DNA of 64,000 bases, taken from positions 96,135 through 160,134 of the forward strand of contig JAKFDA010000072.1 of assembly GCA_036676355.1 (NCBI GenBank). Direction: 5' to 3'. Positions 1 through 9,697 of this stretch are shown one piece after another. Positions within the stretch are counted from its first letter, which is position 1; each line of letters starts with the position of its first letter. The notes under the pieces were generated by a model that ran no database searches, was not told where the DNA came from, and worked only from the letters and a program-made list of their open reading frames with translations. The DNA is from ZC4RG42 sp036676355. Its GTDB lineage: Bacteria > Pseudomonadota > Gammaproteobacteria > Burkholderiales > SG8-39. The translations under genes were made by a program, and so were the position numbers.

Positions 1-2
1 GG

Positions 3-581
3 GTCGTCGGCACGGTGGGGCGCATGCATGCGGTGAAAGATCAACTCACGCTGGTGCGGGCGTTTCTGCATGCGCTCGAAACCGTGCCCGATGCGAAGGC
101 GCGGATGCGCCTCATGCTTGTCGGCGATGGACCGCTGCGCGCCGAGGCCGAGCAGATGCTGCGTGCAAGCGGTGCGACCGATTACGCCTGGCTCACCGGG
201 GAACGCCGCGATGTGCCCGAACTGATGCGCGCCATGGATTGCTTTGTGTTGCCCTCGCTGGCCGAGGGGATTTCCAACACCATCCTCGAAGCCATGGCGT
301 GCGGACTGCCGGTCATCGCCACGCGCGTCGGCGGCAATCCGGAACTGGTGCTCGATCAGCTGACGGGCACACTAATTTCATCCGGCGATGCTGTTGCGTT
401 GATGACCGCGATGAACGGCTATTACGCACTGCCTGAACTCGCGCGCGATCACGGTCGTGCTGGACGCGCGCGCGTGGAACGCAAATTCAGTCTCGATTAC
501 ATGGCGCATCGCTACGAAGCGCTCTACACGAGCCTGTTCGGCGCGAGCGCAATGAGTCGCGCCGGACTCAAAACCACCTGA
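3..581 (+). CDS. Glycosyltransferase family 4, stp2-type (XrtA-associated), 5'-truncated
   Basis: This is the C-terminal 192 residues of a GT-B fold glycosyltransferase; the start lies left of the window and the reading frame is open from base 3. It would transfer a sugar from a nucleotide donor to a lipid-linked repeat unit on the cytoplasmic side. Visible GT4 signatures are the V-G-T-V-G-R-M...K-D donor-loop region at the left edge, the LVGDG strand, and the E-G-I-S-N-T-I-L-E-A-M acceptor/donor motif followed by VGGNPELV. This wording fits the XrtA-associated sugar transferase family TIGR03088 (from memory of the family). It sits 16 bp before amidotransferase 1, the usual order in XrtA loci, so the exosortase gene may lie just upstream; that is inference. 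Confidence 0.9.
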   Translation, partial: VVGTVGRMHAVKDQLTLVRAFLHALETVPDAKARMRLMLVGDGPLRAEAEQMLRASGATDYAWLTGERRDVPELMRAMDCFVLPSLAEGISNTILEAMACGLPVIATRVGGNPELVLDQLTGTLISSGDAVALMTAMNGYYALPELARDHGRAGRARVERKFSLDYMAHRYEALYTSLFGASAMSRAGLKTT

Positions 582-597
582 GGAACTGAACCCGATC

Positions 598-2523
598 ATG
601 TGCGGCCTCGTCGGCATTTTCGATACACGCGGAAAGCGCGACATTGCGCGTTCCGTGCTGCATCGCATGAACGAATCGCAACTGCATCGCGGTCCGGATC
701 AAGGCGGGCTGCATGTCGAGCCGGGACTCGGGTTGGGTCATCGACGCTTGTCGATCATCGATCTGTCCTCGGGACGGCAACCGATATTCAATGAGGACCA
801 CACCGTGGCGGTGGTCTACAACGGCGAGATTTACAACTACCTGCCGCTGATTGCCGAACTGAGCGCGCTCGGGCACGTCTTCCGTACGCGCAGCGACAGC
901 GAAGTGATCGTGCATGCATGGGAAGCATGGGGCGAACGATGCGTCGAACGTTTTCGCGGCATGTTCGCTTTCGCCGTCTGGGATCGCAATCGCGAAACGC
1001 TCTTCCTTGCGCGCGACCGCCTGGGTGTCAAGCCGTTGCACTATGCGGTGTTGCCGGACGGCATGGCGCTGTTCGGATCCGAACTCAAATCGCTGCTCGC
1101 GCACGGTTCGCTCAAGCGCGACATCGATCCATGCGCGGTGGAAGAATATTTCGCGCTCGGCTACGTGGCCGAGCCGCGCACGATTTTCAAGGGCGTCTGC
1201 AAACTACCGCCGGCGCATACGCTTTGTATCCGGCGCGGACAACCGATCCCGGCGCCGCGCGAATACTGGGACGTGCGCTTCACGCTCGACAATCGCATCG
1301 GCGATGCGGACGCATTCGCGGAACTCGAAGCCCGGCTGAAGGAATCGGTACAACTGCGGCTGATGTCCGAAGTACCGCTCGGCGCCTTCCTGTCCGGCGG
1401 GGTGGATTCGAGCGCGGTTGTTGCAATGATGGCCGGCGTATCGAATGAGCCGGTCAATACCTGTTCCATTGCCTTCGACGACCCGGTGTACGACGAGAGC
1501 AAATACGCCCGGCAGGTGGCGGAACGCTATTGCACCCGCCATTACGTCGAGCAGGTTGGCAGCGATGATTTCGATCTGATCGATACGCTGGCCGGACTGT
1601 ACGACGAACCGTATGCCGACAGCTCGGCCATTCCGACCTATCGCGTCTGTCAGCTTGCGCGCAAGCGCGTGACGGTTGCGTTGTCCGGCGACGGCGGCGA
1701 TGAAAATTTCGCCGGTTATCGGCGCTACCGCCTGCATCTGTCCGAGGAGCGCATGCGCGGGGCCTTGCCGCTGGCGTTGCGCAAATCGGTATTCGGACTG
1801 CTCGGGCGCATGTATCCGAAAGCGGACTGGGCGCCGCGCGTGCTACGCGCCAAAGCCACGTTCGAAGCCCTGTCGCGCGATGCGGTCGAAGCCTATCTCG
1901 CCGGCGTCTCGATCGTGCGCGACAACGCGCGTCGCGAACTGTTCAGCGGCGCCTTTCGCGCGCAACTGGGCGGCTACTCCGCGGCGGAAGTGTTTCATCG
2001 TCATGCCGCGCGCGCCGACGTTGACGATCCGCTCGCGCTGGTGCAATACCTCGATCTCAAGACCTATCTGGTCGGCGACATCAATACCAAGGTCGATCGC
2101 GCGAGCATGGCGCATTCGCTCGAGGTGCGCGAACCGCTCATGGATCACCCGCTGGTGGAATGGCTGGCGACCCTGCCGTCCGCGCTCAAGGTGCGCGGGC
2201 ACGAAGGCAAATACCTGCTCAAGAAGGCGATGGCGCCGCACCTGCCGGACGAGATCCTGTATCGGCGCAAGCGCGGGTTCGCCGTCCCGCTGGCGCGCTG
2301 GTTCCGCGGTCCGTTGCGCGAGCGCGTGCGCGAATCGGTGCTCGGACCGCGCCTGCTCGATACCGGCATCTTCAATCCGCTGCAGTTGCAGCGTCTGATC
2401 GACCAGCATCAATCCGGTATTCGCGACCACAGCGCCGCGCTGTGGTCGCTGCTGATGTTCGAAGCCTTCGTGCGTCAAACCGATGTCGCGATTCACGACC
2501 AACCGCTGCGCTACGCAAGCTGA
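598..2523 (+). CDS. Asparagine synthase-type amidotransferase 1, exosortase A system-associated
   Basis: A 641-residue class II glutamine amidotransferase fused to an asparagine synthase domain. It should hydrolyse glutamine and use the ammonia to amidate an adenylated carboxylate, probably on the polysaccharide or its precursor. The N-terminal nucleophile Cys2 is intact (MCGLVG), with RGPD and NGEIYNY motifs in the glutaminase half. The synthetase half has the ATP PP-loop SGGVDS at residues 266-271 and a second nucleotide motif SGDGGDENF. Length and position after the stp2-like transferase match TIGR03108. A GAGGAA ribosome site precedes the ATG. It lies 14 bp before the PaaK-like gene, so the two are probably co-transcribed. 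Confidence 0.92.
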   Translation: MCGLVGIFDTRGKRDIARSVLHRMNESQLHRGPDQGGLHVEPGLGLGHRRLSIIDLSSGRQPIFNEDHTVAVVYNGEIYNYLPLIAELSALGHVFRTRSDSEVIVHAWEAWGERCVERFRGMFAFAVWDRNRETLFLARDRLGVKPLHYAVLPDGMALFGSELKSLLAHGSLKRDIDPCAVEEYFALGYVAEPRTIFKGVCKLPPAHTLCIRRGQPIPAPREYWDVRFTLDNRIGDADAFAELEARLKESVQLRLMSEVPLGAFLSGGVDSSAVVAMMAGVSNEPVNTCSIAFDDPVYDESKYARQVAERYCTRHYVEQVGSDDFDLIDTLAGLYDEPYADSSAIPTYRVCQLARKRVTVALSGDGGDENFAGYRRYRLHLSEERMRGALPLALRKSVFGLLGRMYPKADWAPRVLRAKATFEALSRDAVEAYLAGVSIVRDNARRELFSGAFRAQLGGYSAAEVFHRHAARADVDDPLALVQYLDLKTYLVGDINTKVDRASMAHSLEVREPLMDHPLVEWLATLPSALKVRGHEGKYLLKKAMAPHLPDEILYRRKRGFAVPLARWFRGPLRERVRESVLGPRLLDTGIFNPLQLQRLIDQHQSGIRDHSAALWSLLMFEAFVRQTDVAIHDQPLRYAS

Positions 2524-2537
2524 GGACAAGAAAAAAC

Positions 2538-3941
2538 ATGCGCGACTTCTACACCAGACTGTGTGCGAATGTGATTTTCCCGCTGCACGAGCGTGCCAAG
2601 GGCCATCGCAGCGTGGCGATGCTGCATGAACTGATGCAGTCTCAATGGCACGATGCGGATCGGCTGGCGCAATTGCGCATCGAGCGGCTGCGCCATCTGC
2701 TTGTCTTCGCCGGCGCAAACGTGCCGTACTACCGCGACACTTTCGCGCGCCTCGATTTCGATCCGTCGCGCGTGACGTCGCTCGACGAGCTTGCGCGCCT
2801 GCCCTTGCTGACCAAGGATGTGATGCGCGACGAAGGCGACCGCATGGGCACGGCCGCGGCAGCGGATCTGCCGTGGCGGTACACCACCGGCTCGACCGGC
2901 GACCCGCTGCGTTTCAAGACCGGCATCGGACGCAAAAGCGCGGATGTCGCGGCGAAATGGCGCGCAACGCGCTGGTGGGATGTCGACATCGGTGATCGCG
3001 AGCTGGTGTGCTGGAGTTCGCCGATCGAGATCAAGGCGCAGGACCGTGTGCGCGATGTGCGCGACGCGCTGCTGCGCAGCATGACGCTGTCCACCATGGC
3101 GCTGACGCCGGAGCGACTGGACGAGATCGTCGCACGCATCCGCGCCGTGCGCCCCAGAATGCTGTTCGGCTATACCTCGTCGCTGACGCTCATCGCGCAG
3201 CATGCCTTGGTGCGCGGTGTCGATCTCACGCGACAGGGCATCAAGGTGGTATTCGTCACTGCCGAGCGGCTCGATCCATATCAGCGCGACGCGATCACGC
3301 GCGGCTTTGGTTGCCCGGTGGCCAACGGCTACGGCGGCCGCGATGCCGGGTTCATCGCCCATGAATGCCCGCATGGCGGAATGCATATCACCGCCGAGGA
3401 CATCATCGTCGAAATCGTCGACGAACAGGGGCGCGTTCTGCCGCCGGGCGAGGCCGGCCAGGTGCTGGTGACGCATCTGCACTCGCACGATTTTCCCTTC
3501 GTGCGCTACAGCAACGGCGACATTGCGGTGCTGGACGATGCGCCGTGTGTGTGCGGACGCGGTTTGCCGCTCATCCGCGAGGTGCAGGGCCGTAGTGCGG
3601 AGCTGGTCTACGCGCTGAACGGCGCGCGCGTGCATTCCACTTCGTTTTCCGCCGGCCTGCGCCAACTCCCCGGCATGTTGGCGTTCAAGGTGATCCAGGA
3701 GACGCTCCAGCGCATCCGTCTGCAACTCGCGGTGACGCCGCAATTCGATGCGCCGCGGGCGTTGCCGGACATCGAGCGCCGCTTCCGTCATTTCCTCGGC
3801 CCGGTCGACATCGAAGTGGAATTCGTCGAACGGATCGAACCGGAGCCGAGCGGCAAATACGCCTACGTGGTGACGCGCGTGCAAACCCCGCCCCCGCAGC
3901 CGGTTGCGCGTCCGGCCGATGCGATCGCGAGCGAGGCCTGA
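2538..3941 (+). CDS. Phenylacetate-CoA ligase (PaaK/CapK)-like adenylate-forming enzyme
   Basis: A 467-residue member of the PaaK/CapK branch of the ANL superfamily. The family activates a carboxylate with ATP; here the acid is unknown, but such genes recur in polysaccharide loci. The phosphate-binding loop TTGSTGDP is at residues 116-123. Further on are a YGGRDAG-type substrate/AMP region and the C-terminal PSGKYAYVV segment with the usual late lysine. A Cys/His set (HECPHGG and CVCGRG) recalls PaaK enzymes. The frame is open much further upstream, but that part overlaps the amidotransferase; the ATG at 2538, just after its stop, is the sensible start. It is followed by a glycosyltransferase with 2 bp between them. 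Confidence 0.88.
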   Translation: MRDFYTRLCANVIFPLHERAKGHRSVAMLHELMQSQWHDADRLAQLRIERLRHLLVFAGANVPYYRDTFARLDFDPSRVTSLDELARLPLLTKDVMRDEGDRMGTAAAADLPWRYTTGSTGDPLRFKTGIGRKSADVAAKWRATRWWDVDIGDRELVCWSSPIEIKAQDRVRDVRDALLRSMTLSTMALTPERLDEIVARIRAVRPRMLFGYTSSLTLIAQHALVRGVDLTRQGIKVVFVTAERLDPYQRDAITRGFGCPVANGYGGRDAGFIAHECPHGGMHITAEDIIVEIVDEQGRVLPPGEAGQVLVTHLHSHDFPFVRYSNGDIAVLDDAPCVCGRGLPLIREVQGRSAELVYALNGARVHSTSFSAGLRQLPGMLAFKVIQETLQRIRLQLAVTPQFDAPRALPDIERRFRHFLGPVDIEVEFVERIEPEPSGKYAYVVTRVQTPPPQPVARPADAIASEA

Positions 3942-3943
3942 CG

Positions 3944-5170
3944 ATGCGCATCCTGCACATACTCGACCACTCGCTGCCGCTGCACAGCGGGTATGCGTTT
4001 CGTACCATCTCACTGCTGCGCGAACAGCGGGCGTGCGGCTGGGAAACGATCCAACTCACCACGCCGCGTCATGGCGTGCCCAGCACGGCGGTGGAAGACG
4101 TCGACGGCTGGGAGTTTCATCGCACCAACAGCTTGTCGAGGCGCTGGCACAAGCTGCCGGGTGCGTTGTACGTCGGCGAAATGTACGCCACGGCCAGGCG
4201 CATCGACGAACTGGTGCGGCGTTACAAACCCGACGTACTGCATGCGCATTCGCCCGTGTTGAACGTGCTGCCGGCGATTCGCGTCGGACACAGACACGGC
4301 ATCCCGGTGGTGTACGAACTGCGCGCGCTGTGGGAGGACGCCGCGGTCGACCACGGCACGACCACACAGGGGAGCGTGCGCTATCGCATATCGCGCGCGC
4401 TCGAAAGCTATGCGCTGCGCCATGTCGATCACGTCACGACGATTTGCGAAGGGTTGCGTCGCGACATCACGCTGCGCGGTATAGACCCGGCGCGCGTCAC
4501 CGTGATTCCCAACGCGGTCGATCCGCGCGCCTTTCAACTCGGCGGCGCGCCGGATCTGACCCTGCGCAAACGTCTCGGACTCGACGGCGCAACGGTGCTC
4601 GGTTTCGCCGGCTCGTTCTACTCCTACGAAGGCCTTGATCTGCTGATCGACGCCGTTTCGCAACTCGCAGCACGCCGTCCCGATATCCGCGTGCTGCTGG
4701 TCGGCGGCGGTCCGCAGGAAGCGGCGTTGCGCAAGCAGGCGCGCGAACTGGGCATCGAAAGCCGCATCATTTTCACCGGTCGCGTGCCGCATGTTGAAGT
4801 GCAGCATTACTACGATCTCGCCGATGTGCTGGTCTATCCGCGCCGCGCGATGCGGCTGACCGAAATCGTCACGCCGCTCAAGCCGCTCGAAGCGATGGCG
4901 CAGGGACGCATGCTGATCGCCTCCGATGTCGGCGGGCATCGCGAACTGATTCGCGACGGCGAAACGGGTTTCATGTTTCGCGCCGGCGATGTCTACGCGC
5001 TTGCCGCGACGATCGAAGCCGTTCTGGCCCAGCGCGCGAACTGGGAAGGCGTGCGGGCGAAGGCGCGCCGCTATGTGGAAACGGAGCGCACCTGGGCGAG
5101 CAGCGCGGCGCGCTATGTTCATGTTTACCGTCAGCTGCCGTCGCGCGGACGCGCGCCGCTGGCGGTGTAG
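3944..5170 (+). CDS. Glycosyltransferase family 4, exosortase A-associated (Daro_2409-like)
   Basis: A 408-residue GT-B glycosyltransferase. The N-terminal domain begins MRILHILDHSLPLHSGYAFR, a beginning I associate with the XrtA family TIGR04063. A glycosyltransferase 4 donor domain follows, with LGFAGSFYSYEG, LLVGGGP and a conserved Glu near residue 316 in the LKPLEAMAQG motif, then ASDVGGHRELI. It probably adds one sugar of the repeat unit at the inner membrane. The gene starts 2 bp after the PaaK-like gene and ends 17 bp before the second amidotransferase, within one dense operon. Confidence 0.92.
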   Translation: MRILHILDHSLPLHSGYAFRTISLLREQRACGWETIQLTTPRHGVPSTAVEDVDGWEFHRTNSLSRRWHKLPGALYVGEMYATARRIDELVRRYKPDVLHAHSPVLNVLPAIRVGHRHGIPVVYELRALWEDAAVDHGTTTQGSVRYRISRALESYALRHVDHVTTICEGLRRDITLRGIDPARVTVIPNAVDPRAFQLGGAPDLTLRKRLGLDGATVLGFAGSFYSYEGLDLLIDAVSQLAARRPDIRVLLVGGGPQEAALRKQARELGIESRIIFTGRVPHVEVQHYYDLADVLVYPRRAMRLTEIVTPLKPLEAMAQGRMLIASDVGGHRELIRDGETGFMFRAGDVYALAATIEAVLAQRANWEGVRAKARRYVETERTWASSAARYVHVYRQLPSRGRAPLAV

Positions 5171-5187
5171 CGGAGCGGATACCGGTC

Positions 5188-7110
5188 ATGTGCGGCATCT
5201 ACGGCATCTATCAGCTCGACGACAACGCGGCGCCGCGCGAACTGCTCGCGCGCATGGGTGCGGCCACGTTGCATCGTGGGCCGGACGATGAAGGCATGCA
5301 CGCCGACGGACGTTGCGCCATCGGCATGCGGCGTCTGTCGATCATCGATCTGACCGGCGGCCATCAGCCGCTATCGAGCTCGGACGAGCGCATCTGGCTG
5401 GTATGCAACGGCGAGATCTACAACTATCGCGCGCTGCGTCAGTCGCTCGAGCCCAAAGGCTATCGCTTCAAGACGCAAACCGATTGCGAGGTGCTGATCG
5501 CGCTGTATCAGGAATACGGCGACGACTTCGTGTGCCATCTCAACGGCATGTTTGCCTTCGCGCTGTGGGACGGACGCCGCCAACGCATGCTCATCGGGCG
5601 CGATCGACTGGGCATCAAGCCGCTCTATCTTTGTCGCGAGGGAAGGCGCTTCGCTTTCGCCAGCGAGGCGAAAGCGCTGCTCGCGCTGCCCGATATGCGA
5701 ATCGATATCGATGCCGCCGCGCTCGATTCTTACTTGCACCTCGGCTATGTGCCCGCGCCGCAATCGATGTTTCTCGGCATCGAGAAGCTTCCTCCGGCAA
5801 CTTTGATGGTCATCGAAAACGGCCGTGTGACGGCACGGCGTTATTGGCAGATGCCGCAGCAGATGGATCGCAGTCTGGATGAACACGAATGGACGGACGC
5901 CGTGCGCGCGCAACTGGAAACGTCGGTGCGCATGCAGATGGTGAGCGACGTGCCGATCGGCGCGTTCCTGTCCGGCGGGGTCGATTCGAGCGGCGTGGTC
6001 GGCTTCATGGCGCGGCACAGCGAGCGGCCGATCAAGACTTATGCCATCGGCTTCGAAGGCGAGGGCGCGGAAAACTTCTACAACGAACTGCCCTATGCCC
6101 GCCGGGTTGCGCAGCGCTTCGGCACCGAGCATCACGAGATTCTCGTGCGCCCCGATGTGGTGAGTTTGCTGCCGCAACTGATGTGGCATATGGACGAGCC
6201 GATCGCCGACACCGCATTCATCACCACCTATCTGGTATCCGAATTCGCCCGCCGCGATGTGACGGTGATTCTGTCCGGCGTCGGCGGCGACGAACTGTTC
6301 GGCGGCTATCGACGCTATCTCGGTCACCGCTATCAGCGTTACTTCGATCGTCTGCCGGCGTGGGCGCGCCGTGCGGCGGTGTCCGCTGCCGGCCGGCTGC
6401 CCGCTGACCGGCACTCCCCGCTGCTCAATCTCAGCCGTTATGCCAAGGGCTTTCTGGCCGGCGCAGAACAGTCGTTCGAAAACCGCTATCGCTCCTACAT
6501 CCAGGTGTTCTCGCCCGACATGGCGTACACGCTGCGACAGATCAACGGCGTGGAGCGCTGGGACGCGCTCGATGCGGCCTTTGGCCGCGCCTGTTCCGAC
6601 GATCCGCTCAACCGCATGCTGGTGGTCGATACCGAAACGCAGCTGCCGGACGACCTGCTCATGCTGACCGACAAGATGTCGATGGCGACTTCACTCGAAT
6701 GCCGGGTGCCGCTGCTCGATCATGAACTCGTCGAACTCGCCGCGCGCATGCCCGAAGGCGTGAAGATTCGAGGCGGCCGATTGAAGCATCTGCTCAAGCG
6801 TTCGCTCCACGACCTGTTGCCGCAGGACATCCTGCAACGTCGCAAGCGCGGCTTCGGCACGCCGATGGGTGCGTGGCTGAAAAAGGATCTCGCGCCGGTA
6901 TTGCGCCACCTGTTGTCCGACGATGCGGTCAAGGCGCGCGGCATTTTTCGACCGGACACGGTGCGCGAACTCATGGTTGCGCATGACGCCAGCCGCATTG
7001 ACGGCACTGACCGGCTGCTTGCCCTGCTGAACCTGGAAATCTGGTCACGCATCTATCTGGATCGTCGCAGTCCGAGCGACGTGGCCGATGAGCTCAAGGC
7101 GGCCGCATGA
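5188..7110 (+). CDS. Asparagine synthase (glutamine-hydrolysing)-type amidotransferase
   Basis: A 640-residue protein with both halves intact: class II glutaminase with Cys2 (MCGIYGIYQL), HRGPDDEG and NGEIYNYR, then the synthase domain with PP-loop SGGVDS at residues 262-267 and SGVGGDELFGGYRRY. It most resembles the AsnB family (TIGR01536) and is a paralogue of the gene at 598 in the same operon. Because both lie among glycosyltransferases they more likely amidate a sugar carboxylate or acyl group than make free asparagine, though the latter cannot be excluded. The stop overlaps the next start by 4 bp (ATGA), indicating translational coupling. Confidence 0.92.
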   Translation: MCGIYGIYQLDDNAAPRELLARMGAATLHRGPDDEGMHADGRCAIGMRRLSIIDLTGGHQPLSSSDERIWLVCNGEIYNYRALRQSLEPKGYRFKTQTDCEVLIALYQEYGDDFVCHLNGMFAFALWDGRRQRMLIGRDRLGIKPLYLCREGRRFAFASEAKALLALPDMRIDIDAAALDSYLHLGYVPAPQSMFLGIEKLPPATLMVIENGRVTARRYWQMPQQMDRSLDEHEWTDAVRAQLETSVRMQMVSDVPIGAFLSGGVDSSGVVGFMARHSERPIKTYAIGFEGEGAENFYNELPYARRVAQRFGTEHHEILVRPDVVSLLPQLMWHMDEPIADTAFITTYLVSEFARRDVTVILSGVGGDELFGGYRRYLGHRYQRYFDRLPAWARRAAVSAAGRLPADRHSPLLNLSRYAKGFLAGAEQSFENRYRSYIQVFSPDMAYTLRQINGVERWDALDAAFGRACSDDPLNRMLVVDTETQLPDDLLMLTDKMSMATSLECRVPLLDHELVELAARMPEGVKIRGGRLKHLLKRSLHDLLPQDILQRRKRGFGTPMGAWLKKDLAPVLRHLLSDDAVKARGIFRPDTVRELMVAHDASRIDGTDRLLALLNLEIWSRIYLDRRSPSDVADELKAAA

Positions 7111-8333
7111 ACATCCTCTACGTCTGCCATCGCTTTCCCTTTCCGCCCAAACGCGGCGGCAAGATCCGGCCGTTCAACATGATCAGGCATCTGAGCGAGA
7201 CGCACGCCGTGACGGTCGCCTCGCTGGTGAGATCGGACGTCGAAGAGAAGGAAGGCGCCGGCATCGCCGCGCATTGCGCCGAGTTTCTAATGGGCCGCGT
7301 CGACAATAGCGTGCAGGCCGCGCGCATGGTGGCGCGCCTGCCGACATTGCGGCCTTCGTCGTTCGGATTCTTCTATTCGTCCCGACTGGCGGAAAAAATC
7401 CGCGCAACGCTGGCGCGCAAGCGCTACGACCTGATCTTCGTGCACTGCTCGTCGGTTGCGTCCTACGTCGCGCAGGTGCAGGGCATCCCGAAAATTCTCG
7501 ATTTCGGCGACATGGATTCGCAAAAGTGGCTGGAGTACGCGCAGTACAAGCGCTTTCCGCTTTCGGCCGGCTACTGGCTGGAGGGCCACAAGCTGGTGCG
7601 CGAGGAAAAGCGGCTGGCGCGCAAGTTCGATCTGTGCACCGCCACCACGCGCGCGGAGTGGGAGACGCTCAACGGTTATGGCGTCGATGTGCCGACCGAC
7701 TGGTTCCCCAACGGCGTGGACAGCAATTACTTCGCCCCGATCGACAGCGCCTACGACCGGGACACCATCAGCTTCATCGGGCGCATGGACTACTACCCGA
7801 ATCAGGAATGCATGTTCGAGTTCTGCGCCGTCACTTTGCCGAAGTTGCGCGCGCGCCGCCCGAACATCAAGTTGATGATCATCGGCGCCGATCCGCCGCC
7901 GGCGGTGCGCCGTCTGGGTGAGTTGCCCGGCGTGACGGTGACCGGTTCGGTGCTCGACGTGCGCCCCTATGTACGCTGTTCCGCGCTGATGGTCGCGCCG
8001 CTCAATATCGCGCGCGGCACGCAGAACAAGATTCTCGAAGCGATGGCGATGGGCGTGCCGGTCGTCACCAGCCGCATCGCCGCCGGCGGCGTGGACGCGG
8101 TGGACGAAGAACACTTTCTCGTCGCCGACGACACTGACGCTTGCGTGCGCAAGATTCTGCGCGTGCTCGACGACCCCGGCGAACGCAGACGACTGGCGCG
8201 CGCCGGCCGTGCCCGCATGTTGTCGCATCACGCCTGGCCGAAATCAATGCAACGGCTGGATCGCATCATCGATCGCTGCGTGCGCGGCGGCACCGCGGAC
8301 GCATTCACTCTGGAAAAGGAAACCGCGCAGTGA
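7107..8333 (+). CDS. Glycosyltransferase, stp1-type (PEP-CTERM/XrtA-associated)
   Basis: A 408-residue GT4-type sugar transferase. The start MNILYVCHRFPFPPKRGGKI and length match the XrtA-associated family TIGR03087. The donor domain shows ISFIGRMDYYPN, MIIGADPP and the ILEAMAMGVPVV motif. It would act in the cytoplasm on the lipid-linked precursor. It overlaps the preceding amidotransferase by 4 bp, and its own stop overlaps the GTG start of the GDP-mannose dehydrogenase by 4 bp, so these three genes form a translationally coupled block. Confidence 0.92.
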   Translation: MNILYVCHRFPFPPKRGGKIRPFNMIRHLSETHAVTVASLVRSDVEEKEGAGIAAHCAEFLMGRVDNSVQAARMVARLPTLRPSSFGFFYSSRLAEKIRATLARKRYDLIFVHCSSVASYVAQVQGIPKILDFGDMDSQKWLEYAQYKRFPLSAGYWLEGHKLVREEKRLARKFDLCTATTRAEWETLNGYGVDVPTDWFPNGVDSNYFAPIDSAYDRDTISFIGRMDYYPNQECMFEFCAVTLPKLRARRPNIKLMIIGADPPPAVRRLGELPGVTVTGSVLDVRPYVRCSALMVAPLNIARGTQNKILEAMAMGVPVVTSRIAAGGVDAVDEEHFLVADDTDACVRKILRVLDDPGERRRLARAGRARMLSHHAWPKSMQRLDRIIDRCVRGGTADAFTLEKETAQ

Positions 8334-9697
8334 AAATCAGCATTTTCGGATTGGGATACGTCGGCGCCGTTTCGCTCGCTTGCCTTGCGCGCGACGGTCA
8401 TCAAGTCATCGGTGTGGATATCGATCTAACCAAACTCGACCTGATCGCCGAGGGTAAAACGCCGGTGGTGGAAGAGGGCATGGTCGACCTGATGCGCGAA
8501 GGCGTCGCGACAGGGCGAGTTGCGGTGACGCAGGACGTGACGCAGGCGATCAAGGACAGCGAGATGTCGCTGATCTGCGTCGGCACGCCGTCGGCGCCGA
8601 ACGGTAGTCAGGATCAGTCCGCGCTGTTGCGCATGGCCGCCGAACTGGGTGCGGCGATGCGCGAAAAAATCGGCATGCACGTGTTCGTTTTTCGCTCGAC
8701 CGTGGTGCCGGGCACGGTGGAAGATGTGCTGCGGCCCATTCTCGAACGCGAGTCGGGCAAGACCGACGGCGTTGATTTCCATATCTGCTTTCAACCGGAA
8801 TTCCTGCGCGAAGGCTCGTCGATCAGGGATTACGACCAGCCGCCTTTCACCATTGTCGGCGCCGATCATGCCGATGCGACGGCGGCGTTGCGCGCGCTGT
8901 TCGGCCATCTGCCGTGCGAGTTCATCAACACTTCGGTGCGCGCGGCCGAAACGGTCAAGTATTGCTGCAATAACTTCCACGCGTTGAAGATCACCTTCGC
9001 CAATGAGACCGCGCGATTGTGCGAGGCGCTCGACGTCGATCCCTTCGAGGTGATGGATCTGCTGTGTCGCGACACGCAATTGAATATATCCAGGGCGTAT
9101 CTGCGACCCGGCTTCGCCTTCGGCGGTTCGTGTCTGCCCAAAGATCTGCGCGCGACCAACTACCTTTCGAAAATGCGCGATGTGGAGTTGCCGATGCTCG
9201 GCAATATCCTTGCGTCCAATCGCGCCCATCTCGATCATGCGATCGCCAAGATCGCGGCCACGGGGAAACGGCGCATCGGCCTGATCGGTCTGTCGTTCAA
9301 GACCGGCACCGATGACTTACGCGAAAGCCCGCTGGTGCTGCTGGCCAAGCATCTCATCGGCGAGGGCATGCAGTTGCTGGTGTACGACCCGGAAGTGCAT
9401 CTGTCCCGCCTGCTCGGCGCCAACCGCCGCTTCATCGAAGAGCAGGTGCCGCATCTGGGTCTGCTCATGCGGCCCGATCTGGAAACGGTGGCGCGCGAAT
9501 CCGATCTGCTGATCGTCGGTCTGAACGACGCGCAGACGTTGGAATCGCTCAAGCGCCACGCGCGCGACGAACACACCATTCTCGATCTGGTGCACCTGGC
9601 GGATCGTGCCGGCTTGCGCGGCCGTTATGTCGGGCTGTGCTGGCAGGCGCAGACCGGCGGAGACGATGATGCTCAAGAGCGACGCGCTGCCGCCTGA
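8330..9697 (+). CDS. GDP-mannose 6-dehydrogenase (AlgD-like nucleotide-sugar dehydrogenase)
   Basis: A 455-residue UDP-glucose/GDP-mannose dehydrogenase family enzyme, oxidising a sugar nucleotide to the uronic acid with two NAD+. The Rossmann motif FGLGYVGAVS is at residues 6-15. The catalytic cysteine lies in GGSCLPKDL at residue 268, the same number as Cys268 of Pseudomonas AlgD. The C-terminal GLSFKTGTDDLRESP segment is also AlgD-like, so GDP-mannose is the favoured substrate. I use the GTG at 8330, which overlaps the previous stop; longer starts would run through the upstream gene. Its product implies a uronic acid in the polymer. UDP-glucose or UDP-ManNAc dehydrogenase activity is a less likely alternative. 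Confidence 0.88.
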   Translation: MKISIFGLGYVGAVSLACLARDGHQVIGVDIDLTKLDLIAEGKTPVVEEGMVDLMREGVATGRVAVTQDVTQAIKDSEMSLICVGTPSAPNGSQDQSALLRMAAELGAAMREKIGMHVFVFRSTVVPGTVEDVLRPILERESGKTDGVDFHICFQPEFLREGSSIRDYDQPPFTIVGADHADATAALRALFGHLPCEFINTSVRAAETVKYCCNNFHALKITFANETARLCEALDVDPFEVMDLLCRDTQLNISRAYLRPGFAFGGSCLPKDLRATNYLSKMRDVELPMLGNILASNRAHLDHAIAKIAATGKRRIGLIGLSFKTGTDDLRESPLVLLAKHLIGEGMQLLVYDPEVHLSRLLGANRRFIEEQVPHLGLLMRPDLETVARESDLLIVGLNDAQTLESLKRHARDEHTILDLVHLADRAGLRGRYVGLCWQAQTGGDDDAQERRAAA